Positions 8,572 to 17,431 of a stretch of 32,119 nt of DNA are shown in pieces. A program made the translations under genes and the position numbers. The stretch covers positions 1 through 32,119 of the forward strand of contig JAURNB010000085.1 of assembly GCA_030830415.1 (NCBI GenBank), written 5' to 3'. The notes beneath the pieces were generated by a model. That model was not told the origin of the DNA and did not search any database. It saw only the letters and a list, made by a program, of their open reading frames with translations. How positions within the stretch are numbered: the stretch's first letter is position 1; every line of letters starts with the position of its first letter. Origin of the DNA: Acidimicrobiales bacterium (GTDB taxonomy: Bacteria > Actinomycetota > Acidimicrobiia > Acidimicrobiales > Ilumatobacteraceae).

Positions 8572-10497
8572 CTACTGCTGCACTGGTGCGAGTAGGCAAC
8601 GGCAGCCAGCATGAGCTAGCGGATGAAGATTTCCTGTCGGAAATTCCTTGCCGAGTGCAATAGAACCTGCAAGCGAATTGTCTTCAGCGTCTGGGCATTC
8701 TGGGCCGTTCGGATCGACCATCCAGCACACTTGCGTACCTGGTTTTACCCCTGCAAAAAAACCGCGACTGTAAGACAAACATGCAATGTCGTCGACTTGT
8801 TCATCAATGTGTTGACTCTTCCACTGCCGATAGACCCCGCGCAATGCTTTAGCCATTGCAACGCGATCTGTGCCGTTTTGTTCAATTGCTTTTGCAAGAC
8901 GATCACGCAACGGTTTTACCAGTTGAACACCGATTAATACATCGACTGCGGGAATGACATCGGTGACTTTTGCACTCTTTGCCGCACCTTTGGCCGCAGC
9001 CATGATGTCTTCAGAAATTGCATCGCCATAGCGCTTTGCATGCACTTCTTGTTCACCAACCATTGCATCGACTGTGAGTGTATTTTTCTTGCCACGTAAA
9101 TATTCAAGAACTTCATTTTCTTCATCGGCAAGCACACGCTTTAACTTGCGCGACATTCCAACAACAACTGGCGCAAGTACTTCATCACGTTTTGCAAAAG
9201 CACCTGCGTCGTGCATGGGCTGTACTGGCACAACTGCGGTTGCAGTTTCCTCTACCACTTCTACTTTTTTCGTTGATTTCCGTGGCTCAACAACTTTTCC
9301 ACCAGATACGGCGTTGCTTGCAGCTTTGTCGACAGTTGCTTCACGTAGACGTGCGAACAAGTTTTCTACTGCCTGGGCGTTGGCGTCACTCTTTGGTGCA
9401 ACAGTTTTGTCAACACTTGGATGTTCTGGGTTGACTCCGCCTGAAGTTTCTGGCCGAGGGCGATCTTTAGAAAAAAGACTCACTACGTTCGACTTTTCAT
9501 CTTCCACAACCGCGGTGGTTTCTATAACTTCAACGGCCGGAGCCTCTTCAACAATCGCTTCAACAACTGCGGCCTCTTCAATAACTTCAACGAGCACTTC
9601 TGCGGTGGGTGTTTCTTCTTCCACAACAGCGACAACGTCAATCACCACATCAACAATCTCTTCAACGATTTCTTCAACAACCACTTGTGTTGCTTCAGGC
9701 TCAATTTCTTCTAATTTTGTGTGGTCGAAAAGCTCAATAACTTCAGGTTCTTCTGCTTCTGCTTCCGCTTCAGCAAATGCTTCCACTACGCGTTCCAACA
9801 CAATGGTCGGAACGGGCCCTGTTGTTGGAGCCAAGTTGATGTATTCACGTGGGAGGTCGTGGTCAACCGAGACCAGACCCGTCATCACATCGTCTGTCGC
9901 TAAACGGGCACGTTCAAATGCATTCAACAAACGGTCACGATTATGAATGAGTTGTTCAATTTGTTCACGAGCAAGTTCACGACGACGCGCAAGCTCGGTG
10001 AGAACCTTTTCACGGTATTCGCGAGCTTCATTCACCATGTCGCGACCCTGCTGTTTGGCAAGTTCAATTTCAGCTTCCGCATCGGCAGCTGCGTCTTCAC
10101 GCCTGCGAACCGCTTCTAATTCAGCTTCTTCACGCAAACGTGTTGCATCGGAACTCGCTTCTTTCACCAAGCGAGTTGCGGCTTCTTCGGCACGTAGGCG
10201 AATTTGGCTGCTCGCTTCGCGCGCTGTGCCCAGTACCCGGGCGGCTTCTTCACCTAAAAGCGCGGTGACCACTTCTTCGTCGAGCATTCCTGGGGCAGAC
10301 ATTCCCCGCGTTTGCATTGCTTTGAGTTCGCTCTCGAGGAAGCGCTCGCGCTCTTGGAGGCGAGCCATCTCGGCTGACACCATCCGCAAAAAATCACGAA
10401 CTTCGGTCTGATCGAATCCACGACGGCTGACATTGAAAGAAGCCGCACTCACCGCTGCAGGCGAGGAAGGGTCGGGACGTGAAAAAGAGATCGCCAT
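8572..10497 (-). CDS. DivIVA-domain protein with long Glu/Val-rich linker and C-terminal phage-head-morphogenesis-like (MuF/SPP1 gp7-like) Cys/His domain
   Basis: Likely start MAISFSRPDPSS at 10497. FNVSRRGFDQTEVRDFLRMVSAEMARLQERERFLE is a DivIVA N-terminus; the C-terminus CWMVDPNGPECPDAEDNSLAGSIALGKEFPTGNLHPLAHAGCRCLLAPVQQ has a C..CP..../HP...CRC pattern. Confidence 0.8.
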   Translation of the reverse strand: MAISFSRPDPSSPAAVSAASFNVSRRGFDQTEVRDFLRMVSAEMARLQERERFLESELKAMQTRGMSAPGMLDEEVVTALLGEEAARVLGTAREASSQIRLRAEEAATRLVKEASSDATRLREEAELEAVRRREDAAADAEAEIELAKQQGRDMVNEAREYREKVLTELARRRELAREQIEQLIHNRDRLLNAFERARLATDDVMTGLVSVDHDLPREYINLAPTTGPVPTIVLERVVEAFAEAEAEAEEPEVIELFDHTKLEEIEPEATQVVVEEIVEEIVDVVIDVVAVVEEETPTAEVLVEVIEEAAVVEAIVEEAPAVEVIETTAVVEDEKSNVVSLFSKDRPRPETSGGVNPEHPSVDKTVAPKSDANAQAVENLFARLREATVDKAASNAVSGGKVVEPRKSTKKVEVVEETATAVVPVQPMHDAGAFAKRDEVLAPVVVGMSRKLKRVLADEENEVLEYLRGKKNTLTVDAMVGEQEVHAKRYGDAISEDIMAAAKGAAKSAKVTDVIPAVDVLIGVQLVKPLRDRLAKAIEQNGTDRVAMAKALRGVYRQWKSQHIDEQVDDIACLSYSRGFFAGVKPGTQVCWMVDPNGPECPDAEDNSLAGSIALGKEFPTGNLHPLAHAGCRCLLAPVQQ

Positions 10498-10563
10498 TTG
10501 AAAGACAATACGCTGTATTACCCCTCTTCTTGTGGCATTCCCCATGCCACTCAAGGTGCAGCC

Positions 10564-11700
10564 TTATTGTTTCAGCCCACCGCCGTATTTCTGCAATGCC
10601 TTCAGTGCCTCGTCGAGGTTCTTCACGGGAATCACCGCGAATGACTTCCCCGCTACCGCTTTTGCATCGGCAATTTCTGCCTCGGTCTGCGCAGCGGGTA
10701 TCAAAAACACCTTTGCCCCCGACGCTTTCACCGCAACTGCCTTTTGATGCAACGCACCAATGGCTCCAACATTGCCATCTTCGTCAATGGTTCCCGTTGT
10801 TGCCACTTTGACATTCCCCGCCAAAGCCCCAGGAGTGAGTTCATCGAGTAGCGACAACGTAAAAGCAAGACCAGCTGACGGCCCGCCTATGGAATCGGTG
10901 TCGATATCGACTTCAAAAGGAACTTCAACGGTGCGTGTATCGGCCGGCACAAAGCCAATAATGGCTCGACTGGGGTCGCCGGGGCTCGGAATGAGCCGTA
11001 CTTTGACGTCGCGGCGCGATTTATTGGCATCGCTGTTCAAGTCGTGGATAGTGAGCGTGACCACCGAATTCAGTTGAGCGCCTTTCATCACCTCGAGCAA
11101 AACATCGAGGGTGGGCGTTGGCTTTGCGTTGACCGCGTCGATGACATTGCCTGGTTCCAACACCTTGCATGCGGAGTCGGCTGTGGGTGCTTCATTACAA
11201 ATGACTTGTTCCAAAATGATCGCGCCATACTTGAACGACACCTCGTAACCCAAGCGCTTGAGTGCAACATATTCAGCGATTTGCTTTGCCCCAATCATTG
11301 CTTGATAACCCAAACGACGTTGTGCAGTGGGGTTCACATTTCCAAAGCGTTGCTTTTTCGTTTGCACGTTGATGTCGGCATCGACCCATCCCACAAAACT
11401 TTCCAGTGCAGTGAGTTGCGTTCCAAATGCGGTAACAAAAAGAAAGGGATTTTCTGAGGTAAATCGTTTTGCGCCATCAAATGAAAGACGTGGCCCCACG
11501 GCATTAGTTTCACCCGGGGCAGTTTCCCACCTCTGTATAGGCATTGACCCAGAAACCACAATGGCCAATGGCACAAGCCATGCCAACGTGAGAATGGGTA
11601 AGGCCCACCACAAACGCCTGTGTGGCGTGGCAGGTTGCGGTGGCGGAGGTACCATTAGTGGCATCGTGCTCAATAGTTTCTCCGGGGTTAACTCAGTCAT
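10564..11700 (-). CDS. PDZ/Lon-like S16 serine protease (YlbL-type)
   Basis: GGPSAGLAFTLSLLDELTPGALAGNVKVATTGTIDEDGNVGAIGALHQKAVAVKASGAKVFLIPA contains the Ser-Lys dyad context; N-terminal TM; ATG at 11700 (MTELTPEKLL) preferred over the track start 11838. Confidence 0.88.
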   Translation of the reverse strand: MTELTPEKLLSTMPLMVPPPPQPATPHRRLWWALPILTLAWLVPLAIVVSGSMPIQRWETAPGETNAVGPRLSFDGAKRFTSENPFLFVTAFGTQLTALESFVGWVDADINVQTKKQRFGNVNPTAQRRLGYQAMIGAKQIAEYVALKRLGYEVSFKYGAIILEQVICNEAPTADSACKVLEPGNVIDAVNAKPTPTLDVLLEVMKGAQLNSVVTLTIHDLNSDANKSRRDVKVRLIPSPGDPSRAIIGFVPADTRTVEVPFEVDIDTDSIGGPSAGLAFTLSLLDELTPGALAGNVKVATTGTIDEDGNVGAIGALHQKAVAVKASGAKVFLIPAAQTEAEIADAKAVAGKSFAVIPVKNLDEALKALQKYGGGLKQ

Positions 11701-11755
11701 ATCGCTCTCGATTGTTGCACTCTCGAATAGTGATGTCACCATACGAGCAGTTGTA

Positions 11756-12043
11756 GTGGCCTTCCTCGCTTGCATCGCCATCTTTCTTCTGGGTCGGGGC
11801 GGTGCGGCACAAAACCTCATCGACAAGTTCCTCAGCAATGGCGCAAAAAGGGCTCCTCAGCCCGTTCTTGTGCGGGTCGACCGTCGCCAACAGCCCGTCT
11901 ATGAAGAACCCACCCCAACGCGCAAAGCCCAGTCATCGGCGATGTTGCTAGCGATCGCCGTTGCAGTGGGCGCCACCTTGGCCTTTGCCCTTTCATTTGT
12001 TGTGAGCTCAGCTGTTGGTTCCATTACTGGGTTGCTGAAGTAA
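11756..12043 (+). CDS. small membrane protein of unknown function
   Basis: Two hydrophobic segments (VAFLACIAIFLLGRGG and AMLLAIAVAVGATLAFALSFVVSS); start uncertain (GTG 11756 proposed; track ORF extends to 11327). Confidence 0.5.
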   Translation: MAFLACIAIFLLGRGGAAQNLIDKFLSNGAKRAPQPVLVRVDRRQQPVYEEPTPTRKAQSSAMLLAIAVAVGATLAFALSFVVSSAVGSITGLLK

Positions 12044-12068
12044 AAGTCTTCTTCGCTCGCCATTCACC

Positions 12069-12656
12069 ATGCAAGCCCACGAAGTATTACTCGCTAGCCA
12101 TGAAGGCAACACTGAATCACTGTGCACAGCCTTCGCATACGACAACGACCATATTCGTTCACTCGCACTTCACGGGCTACTAAAAAACAACGCTCTCACC
12201 GATGAGCAAGTACGCAGTGCAGAAGTTGACCCCTCGCGTTTAGTGCGTCACCGCTTGGCTCAACTCGGCGCAGTGGAACCACGCATTAACCTCTCCGTAC
12301 TTTTGCATGATGTCGATTTCGCCGTCGCGGAAACTGCTGCATGGTCGTTAGGAGAACGAGTCGATGTGACGCCTGAAGAGTTTGCTTTGCTGCTCGAAGG
12401 TGGCGCGCACCACGACCACGCCATTGTTCGCGAATCATGCATTGCCGCGCTAGGCGCCATCGGCGACCCGCGGGCCGTGCCAGTTATTTTGGAAGGCTGC
12501 AACGACAAACCCGCCGTGCGGCGTCGTGCCATTTTGGCTCTCGCTCCCTTCGACGGGCCAGAAGTAACGGCAGCGCTGGAAAAAGCTCTTCTCGACCGCG
12601 ACTGGCAGGTACGCCAAGCCGCTGAAGACCTTCTTGCCATTGAGAAAGAACTGTAA
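12069..12656 (+). CDS. HEAT-repeat (PBS lyase-like) protein
   Basis: 195 aa; repeated AAWSLGERVD / CIAALGAIGDPRAVPVILEGCNDKPAVRRRAILALAPFDGPEVTAALEKALLDRDWQVRQAAEDLLA. Confidence 0.8.
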   Translation: MQAHEVLLASHEGNTESLCTAFAYDNDHIRSLALHGLLKNNALTDEQVRSAEVDPSRLVRHRLAQLGAVEPRINLSVLLHDVDFAVAETAAWSLGERVDVTPEEFALLLEGGAHHDHAIVRESCIAALGAIGDPRAVPVILEGCNDKPAVRRRAILALAPFDGPEVTAALEKALLDRDWQVRQAAEDLLAIEKEL

Positions 12657-12676
12657 AACCCTCACAATTCGCCGCA

Positions 12677-12704
12677 AGGTACCGATACCTACTCTGAGCC
12701 AGAG
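12677..12704. promoter_or_regulatory. two adjacent perfect inverted repeats upstream of the Rieske-TetR operon (candidate operator)
   Basis: AGGTA-CCGA-TACCT (12677-12690) followed by CTCTG-AGC-CAGAG (12692-12704), both in the 66-bp gap before the ATG at 12723. Confidence 0.4.
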
Positions 12705-12722
12705 AAGTTCTAACGTAAAGCC

Positions 12723-13976
12723 ATGGATGCTGCACTAATTGAACGGCTCACGCGTGAAATGGAAGCGCAATTTGCTCGTCCGGGCGAACCTGCTGGCTTC
12801 CCCAAGTTTCACGATATTTCGGTTGATCGATACATCACCGATGAGTTCTACGAACTTGAGCGCAAACATTTGTGGTCAAAGGTCTGGGTCATGGCGGGTC
12901 GTGCCGAAGATGTTCCCAACCCCGGTGACTACTTCACATTCGGCGATTTAAAAGTCCCCATCGTTGTCGTGCGCGGCAACGATATGAAAGTGCGCGCTTT
13001 CTACAACACGTGTCAACACCGTGGCGCACCTGTAGTTCGCGACAAGGTGGGTTGCGCCAATCAACTCCGTTGTCAGTACCACGGCTGGGTGTACAGCATC
13101 GACAACGGAAACCTCGTCAGCATCCCCGATGAACGTGACTTCATTGATTTTTGTCGCGAAGATAAATCACTCAGCGCCATTTCCTGCGATGTTTGGCAAG
13201 GATGGGTGTTTGTGAATCAAGACCCCAATGCAGCGTCACTCCAAGAATGGTTTGGTGTGCCGTTTGCGCAAATGGAAGAACTCGCAGGCGAAGAGCTACG
13301 CGCAGTTGGACCCCGCAGCATGACTATTCCATGTAACTGGAAAGTAACTGCAGAAGCATTTTTTGAGGTATATCACTTCAAATTTATTCACGACCGCGGT
13401 GGCTGGTCGGCACTCGACAACCGTGGAGCAACTATGGGTCTTTTCCCGAATGGTTGCAGCCGCATGGTCACTCCTTTTTCTAAAAAGGCAGTAGAAATGC
13501 GCGGCATGAAAGATTGGTCAGACTTCCAAAAGTTTTCTGATCCGCGATTCATCGATATTCCTTCGGTCAACAACCTCATTCGTTCCACGAGCACTGCATT
13601 TAGTTTGTTTCCCAATCTCATTGCGCCCGTCGCGTCATACGGTTACCCATTTCTCATGTTCTGGCCGATTGACAAAAAAACAACGCGGCTCGACTGGGTG
13701 CACTACGCACCCAAGAACTGGGAAGGCGACGAGTTGCCACCACATTGGCAACAGCGCATGGACGAATTCGACCACATCATGGACGAAGACAAACGCAACA
13801 TGGCCCCTATGCAAGAGTCGCTTGAGTCACCGGCAATGAAAGGCATTGTGGTGAACTACCAAGAGCGTCGTATTTGGAACTTCCACGAGCAAGTTGACCG
13901 CATGATTGGTATTGAGAATATTCCCGAGCACATGCGCGTGCAGCAACTACTTGCTCCTTACATTGAACGTGAATAA
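12723..13976 (+). CDS. Rieske [2Fe-2S] aromatic ring-hydroxylating oxygenase, alpha subunit
   Basis: 417 aa; CQHRGAPVVRDKVGCANQLRCQYHGWVY Rieske motif; FFEVYHFKFIHD catalytic Fe region. Confidence 0.92.
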   Translation: MDAALIERLTREMEAQFARPGEPAGFPKFHDISVDRYITDEFYELERKHLWSKVWVMAGRAEDVPNPGDYFTFGDLKVPIVVVRGNDMKVRAFYNTCQHRGAPVVRDKVGCANQLRCQYHGWVYSIDNGNLVSIPDERDFIDFCREDKSLSAISCDVWQGWVFVNQDPNAASLQEWFGVPFAQMEELAGEELRAVGPRSMTIPCNWKVTAEAFFEVYHFKFIHDRGGWSALDNRGATMGLFPNGCSRMVTPFSKKAVEMRGMKDWSDFQKFSDPRFIDIPSVNNLIRSTSTAFSLFPNLIAPVASYGYPFLMFWPIDKKTTRLDWVHYAPKNWEGDELPPHWQQRMDEFDHIMDEDKRNMAPMQESLESPAMKGIVVNYQERRIWNFHEQVDRMIGIENIPEHMRVQQLLAPYIERE

Positions 13977-14614
13977 TGGCTACCGCTCAGAAACCCCCTG
14001 CACCGCAACAGCGTTCTGAGTCCACTGTTGACCTTGTGTTGAAAGCTGTCATTCGTCGCCTTGAGGAAAGCGGCGAATCTCATCTCACCATCGATGACAT
14101 TCTTTTGGAAACAGGTGTGTCAAAAGGTTCTTTGTACTATCACTTCGGCGACCGCGAAGGTCTCATTTATGCAGCACGCATTGCTCAATACAGTTCTTAT
14201 CTAGAGAATGACTCCGAGGAACTGCGAGGTGGTCTTTTGACCTGCACGACGTTCGACCAATTTGTAGAAAATTTGCTTGGCCTCACTATTTTGAGCATGC
14301 AGAAAAACGACCGCAAAATACGTGCGATGCGTCTCAACGCAATCTCAAGCGCATATGGTCGTCCAGATTTGTGGTACGCGCTCCAAGAAAAGCAGCACCA
14401 ATACACCAATGCCATCACCGAAGTTTTCGAATATGGTCAAAAAATGGGTTGGGTGCGCACCGACGTCACTGCTCACGCGCTAGGCGTATTTGTTCAGGGT
14501 CATGCACTCTCGCGCATTTTGGTCGACCTCGACCACAACGAACTCGAGGCGGAGTCGTGGGTGAAAGTAATGAAGTTGACTTTTGATGTCATCTTCACGC
14601 CACCTGCAAAGTAG
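13976..14614 (+). CDS. TetR family transcriptional regulator
   Basis: 212 aa; LTIDDILLETGVSKGSLYYHFGDREGLIYAA HTH; ATG overlaps the upstream stop (TAATG). Confidence 0.9.
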   Translation: MATAQKPPAPQQRSESTVDLVLKAVIRRLEESGESHLTIDDILLETGVSKGSLYYHFGDREGLIYAARIAQYSSYLENDSEELRGGLLTCTTFDQFVENLLGLTILSMQKNDRKIRAMRLNAISSAYGRPDLWYALQEKQHQYTNAITEVFEYGQKMGWVRTDVTAHALGVFVQGHALSRILVDLDHNELEAESWVKVMKLTFDVIFTPPAK

Positions 14615-15043
14615 TTAAATGCGAGTGAGTCGCACCAATGGAATGCGACGTTCCGTTTTTTCTGCATATGTGTTGTAGTCGGGCCAAATTGCGGCCATTG
14701 CATTCCACAATCTGTCGCGGTCTGCGCCTTCGGCGATAGTGCTCGCAGTTGCCTGAAACACATCGCCCTTTACTTGCAAAGTCACTTGTGGAGTATCGAG
14801 CATATTTTTGTACCACAACGGATGGTTCGCATCGCCACCACGTGATGCAACAACGATGTAGTCGTTGCCGTCCATTCCGTAAATGAGTGCACACCGTCGT
14901 TGAGCGCCAGATTTTCTTCCGGTAGTGGTGAGCAATAAGCACGGTACGCCTTGCCACATGTGGCCATCTTCACCGTTCGTTGCAACATAGGTTTTGATGT
15001 GGTTGGCGACGAACTCGATGGGGCTTTCCAAAATTTCAGACAT
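14615..15043 (-). CDS. deazaflavin (F420)-dependent nitroreductase family protein (Ddn-like)
   Basis: 142 aa; PCLLLTTTGRKSGAQRRCALIYGMDGNDYIVVASRGGDANHPLWYKNMLDTPQVTLQVKGDVF. Confidence 0.88.
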   Translation of the reverse strand: MSEILESPIEFVANHIKTYVATNGEDGHMWQGVPCLLLTTTGRKSGAQRRCALIYGMDGNDYIVVASRGGDANHPLWYKNMLDTPQVTLQVKGDVFQATASTIAEGADRDRLWNAMAAIWPDYNTYAEKTERRIPLVRLTRI

Positions 15044-15052
15044 GGTGAAAGT

Positions 15053-15658
15053 CTAAGGTGCGCGATGCGCAACTAGTTGCACAACATGAGCAGTACCTGT
15101 GTGCAAGGAACCTTCCACCACATCGCGTTCTATTTCCTCAAGGTGGTCAAAGACCAGCCCGTGAAGTTCTGAACGAAGCAGTTCAGCTGTTGGCATGAGG
15201 GAAGCATCTTTTGGCCCACCTGTGTTGTTGGGAATTTGTGCCGGCGTATACGCCTCGAGAATGAACACTCCTCCTGGTTTCAAACCGGCTACAACCTGGC
15301 GATGCAGTTTGCGACGTAACTCTTGAGGAGTATGGGCATAAATCGACACCACGAGGTCCCATGAATTTGGTTGGATGTTGAAAGTTTCCAATTCACCACG
15401 CTCGGCCATCACAATGACCCCACGCTGCAGTGCAAGTCGCAGGGTTTTCGCTACACCTTTTTCCGACTGCTCAATAGAGGAAACAGTGAAACCTTGCTGC
15501 GCAAGCCATACAGCGTTTCGCCCCTCCCCTTCGGCCAGGCTCAGCGTTTCGCCGCGCTTGAGTTTTGCTACTGCAGATGCAAGAAACTCATTGGGTTCGG
15601 TGCCGTAGGCATAGTCGGTGTTGGCGTATTTTTCATTCCAAAAGTCACGAGTGCTCAC
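15053..15658 (-). CDS. class I SAM-dependent methyltransferase (TehB/thiopurine MT-like)
   Basis: 201 aa; FWNEKYANTDYAYGTEPNEFLASAVAKLKRGETLSLAEGEGRNAVWLAQQGFTVSSIEQSEKGV. Confidence 0.85.
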   Translation of the reverse strand: MSTRDFWNEKYANTDYAYGTEPNEFLASAVAKLKRGETLSLAEGEGRNAVWLAQQGFTVSSIEQSEKGVAKTLRLALQRGVIVMAERGELETFNIQPNSWDLVVSIYAHTPQELRRKLHRQVVAGLKPGGVFILEAYTPAQIPNNTGGPKDASLMPTAELLRSELHGLVFDHLEEIERDVVEGSLHTGTAHVVQLVAHRAP

Positions 15659-15747
15659 TTGGTAACTCTAGTTGTCTGTTACACCCTGCACCTATCGTGT
15701 GCATATCGGCATTGCGCCCAGCACCGCACTTCACAGGAAGGCACATC

Positions 15748-16989
15748 ATGGGCGCTCTACACCTCGTTTCAACACAAGACCACAACGCCTCAGTTCGGCA
15801 ATCTCTGCGCGAACTCTTACTTATTGAAGTGGCAACGCTCAATACCGAAGGCCTCAGGCGGGCACTCAAAAAGCTTTCCGAGGTACAAGCTTGGGTCGAC
15901 TCTTTTCACGTGCACCTCACCCGTCGACTTCAAGAAATCTCGGCCGTCTCGCAAGCAGTTCTGCCCGAGCAGGTTCTTGCTTCCGCAAGCGGCATCACTC
16001 GTAGCGATGCTCGCCGCGAGTTAAAGCGCGTTGAAATACTCAATGAGTTTCCCCAATTAGAGACAGCACTTCAATCTGGCTCTGTTTCCAGTGCACACAT
16101 CGATGTTGTTGCCCGCAACATGAGCACACTGAGTTCCGAAGAGCGCTCGCATCTCTCAGAGCAAAGTGAGTGGCTGGCAAATGTGGCCACCCACTCCACC
16201 CCCGACAACTTCTCTCGGGCGCTGAAACAAGCCGTATTACGCCTTTCGTCTCACAACGAACTCGAGCGCTTAGAGCAACAACGACGCAAAACTTGGTTAC
16301 GGCACTGGGTCGACCGCGACTCAGGGATGGTGTGCATGCACGGCGAATTTGACCCCGAATCAGGGCTGTCTGTAGTTGGCAAATTGCAACAGGTGGTCGA
16401 CCGTCTTTTCCATGAGCGCACTCCCAGTACCTGCCCCGAAGGCGAGGCACGCGTTCAGCACCTCAATGCATTGGGTCTCGTTGCCCTTGTGCACCAATCC
16501 AGCGAGGCCAATGGGCATGTTTCACCTCATCATCGTGCTGAAATCAGTGTGGTCATCGACTATCGCACACTTGTTGAAGGGGTGCATCCCAACACTCTCA
16601 TGCACACCGGAACCGATGTAAACATTCCCATCAGCACCATTCGCCGCATGGCATGTGAAGCAAAAATCATTCCCGTTGTTCTCAGTTCTGCAGGTGCTGT
16701 TCTCGACCTTGGTCGCTCTAGTCGTCTCGCTTCTCGGCAACAACGCCAAGCGCTCGAAGCAATGCACCCCACATGTGCAATTCCGCAATGCCAGGTTCCT
16801 GTGGGGCAATGCCAGCCACACCACCTCACGTTTTGGAATAGTGGCGGCCCCACCGACCTCAACAATCTCATTCCGCTCTGCGCCACACATCATCGATGCG
16901 TTCATGAAGGGGGCTGGAAGCTCTCACTCAACACAGAAACACGAAAGGTAGCGGTACGACAACCTGGGAGCAATACACTTCCCCCATGA
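15748..16989 (+). CDS. DUF222 / HNH endonuclease domain protein (13E12 repeat family)
   Basis: MGALHLVSTQ start at ATG 15748; DUF222-like body and C-terminal CAIPQCQVPVGQCQPHHLTFWNSGGPTDLNNLIPLCATHHRCVHEGGW HNH motif. Confidence 0.88.
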   Translation: MGALHLVSTQDHNASVRQSLRELLLIEVATLNTEGLRRALKKLSEVQAWVDSFHVHLTRRLQEISAVSQAVLPEQVLASASGITRSDARRELKRVEILNEFPQLETALQSGSVSSAHIDVVARNMSTLSSEERSHLSEQSEWLANVATHSTPDNFSRALKQAVLRLSSHNELERLEQQRRKTWLRHWVDRDSGMVCMHGEFDPESGLSVVGKLQQVVDRLFHERTPSTCPEGEARVQHLNALGLVALVHQSSEANGHVSPHHRAEISVVIDYRTLVEGVHPNTLMHTGTDVNIPISTIRRMACEAKIIPVVLSSAGAVLDLGRSSRLASRQQRQALEAMHPTCAIPQCQVPVGQCQPHHLTFWNSGGPTDLNNLIPLCATHHRCVHEGGWKLSLNTETRKVAVRQPGSNTLPP

Positions 16990-17399
16990 GCACAACGCGC
17001 CATATCGGCGATGAAAAATATGTTTCGTTTACCAGCGTAAAACGCAATGGCGAAGAAAGATCACTTCCCGTGTGGATCGTTCAGTTGTCGGCAAACGAAG
17101 TGGCATTTACTTCTGCAGGCGATGCTTGGAAGGTGAAGCGCGTACGTGCCAATGCACAGGTATCGCTTCAACCATGCGACGTTCGTGGCCGCGTGCGTCC
17201 GGGAAGCACCAAAGTGCACGGCACCGCACGGGTTGTCACACCGCAGGAAAATCCACAAGACCTCGCCGCTGTAGAAAAAGCAGTCAACAAGAAATACGGC
17301 ATCGTTTCCCGCTTTGTCAACCTCTCGTCATTCCTCAAGGGCATGTTTCGACGTCAAGAATCAAACGATGCGGCCATCATTGTGCGCCTGAGCCTTTAG
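16986..17399 (+). CDS. PPOX class F420-dependent oxidoreductase
   Basis: 137 aa; EKYVSFTSVKRNGEERSLPVWIVQLSANEVAFTSAGDAWKVKRVRANAQVSLQPCDVRGRV; ATGA overlap with the upstream gene. Confidence 0.85.
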   Translation: MSTTRHIGDEKYVSFTSVKRNGEERSLPVWIVQLSANEVAFTSAGDAWKVKRVRANAQVSLQPCDVRGRVRPGSTKVHGTARVVTPQENPQDLAAVEKAVNKKYGIVSRFVNLSSFLKGMFRRQESNDAAIIVRLSL

Positions 17400-17431
17400 C
17401 GCAAGACAATTCAACTCGTAGAATACTGACG

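Noticed and set aside
9074-9946. 290-aa plus-strand ORF rich in Ser/Thr (TTSTISSTISSTTT...)
   Set aside because: Antisense of the Glu/Val-rich linker of the DivIVA-like gene. The composition is a mirror of GAA/GTT-rich codons, with no independent coding evidence.
15371-16024. 217-aa plus-strand ORF over the methyltransferase/DUF222 junction
   Set aside because: Overlaps two well-supported genes in other frames, with no recognisable motifs.
15748-16989. DUF222-HNH gene as a mobile or intron homing element
   Set aside because: The 13E12-type family is common and dispersed in actinobacteria. No intron boundaries, terminal repeats or disrupted host gene are visible here.
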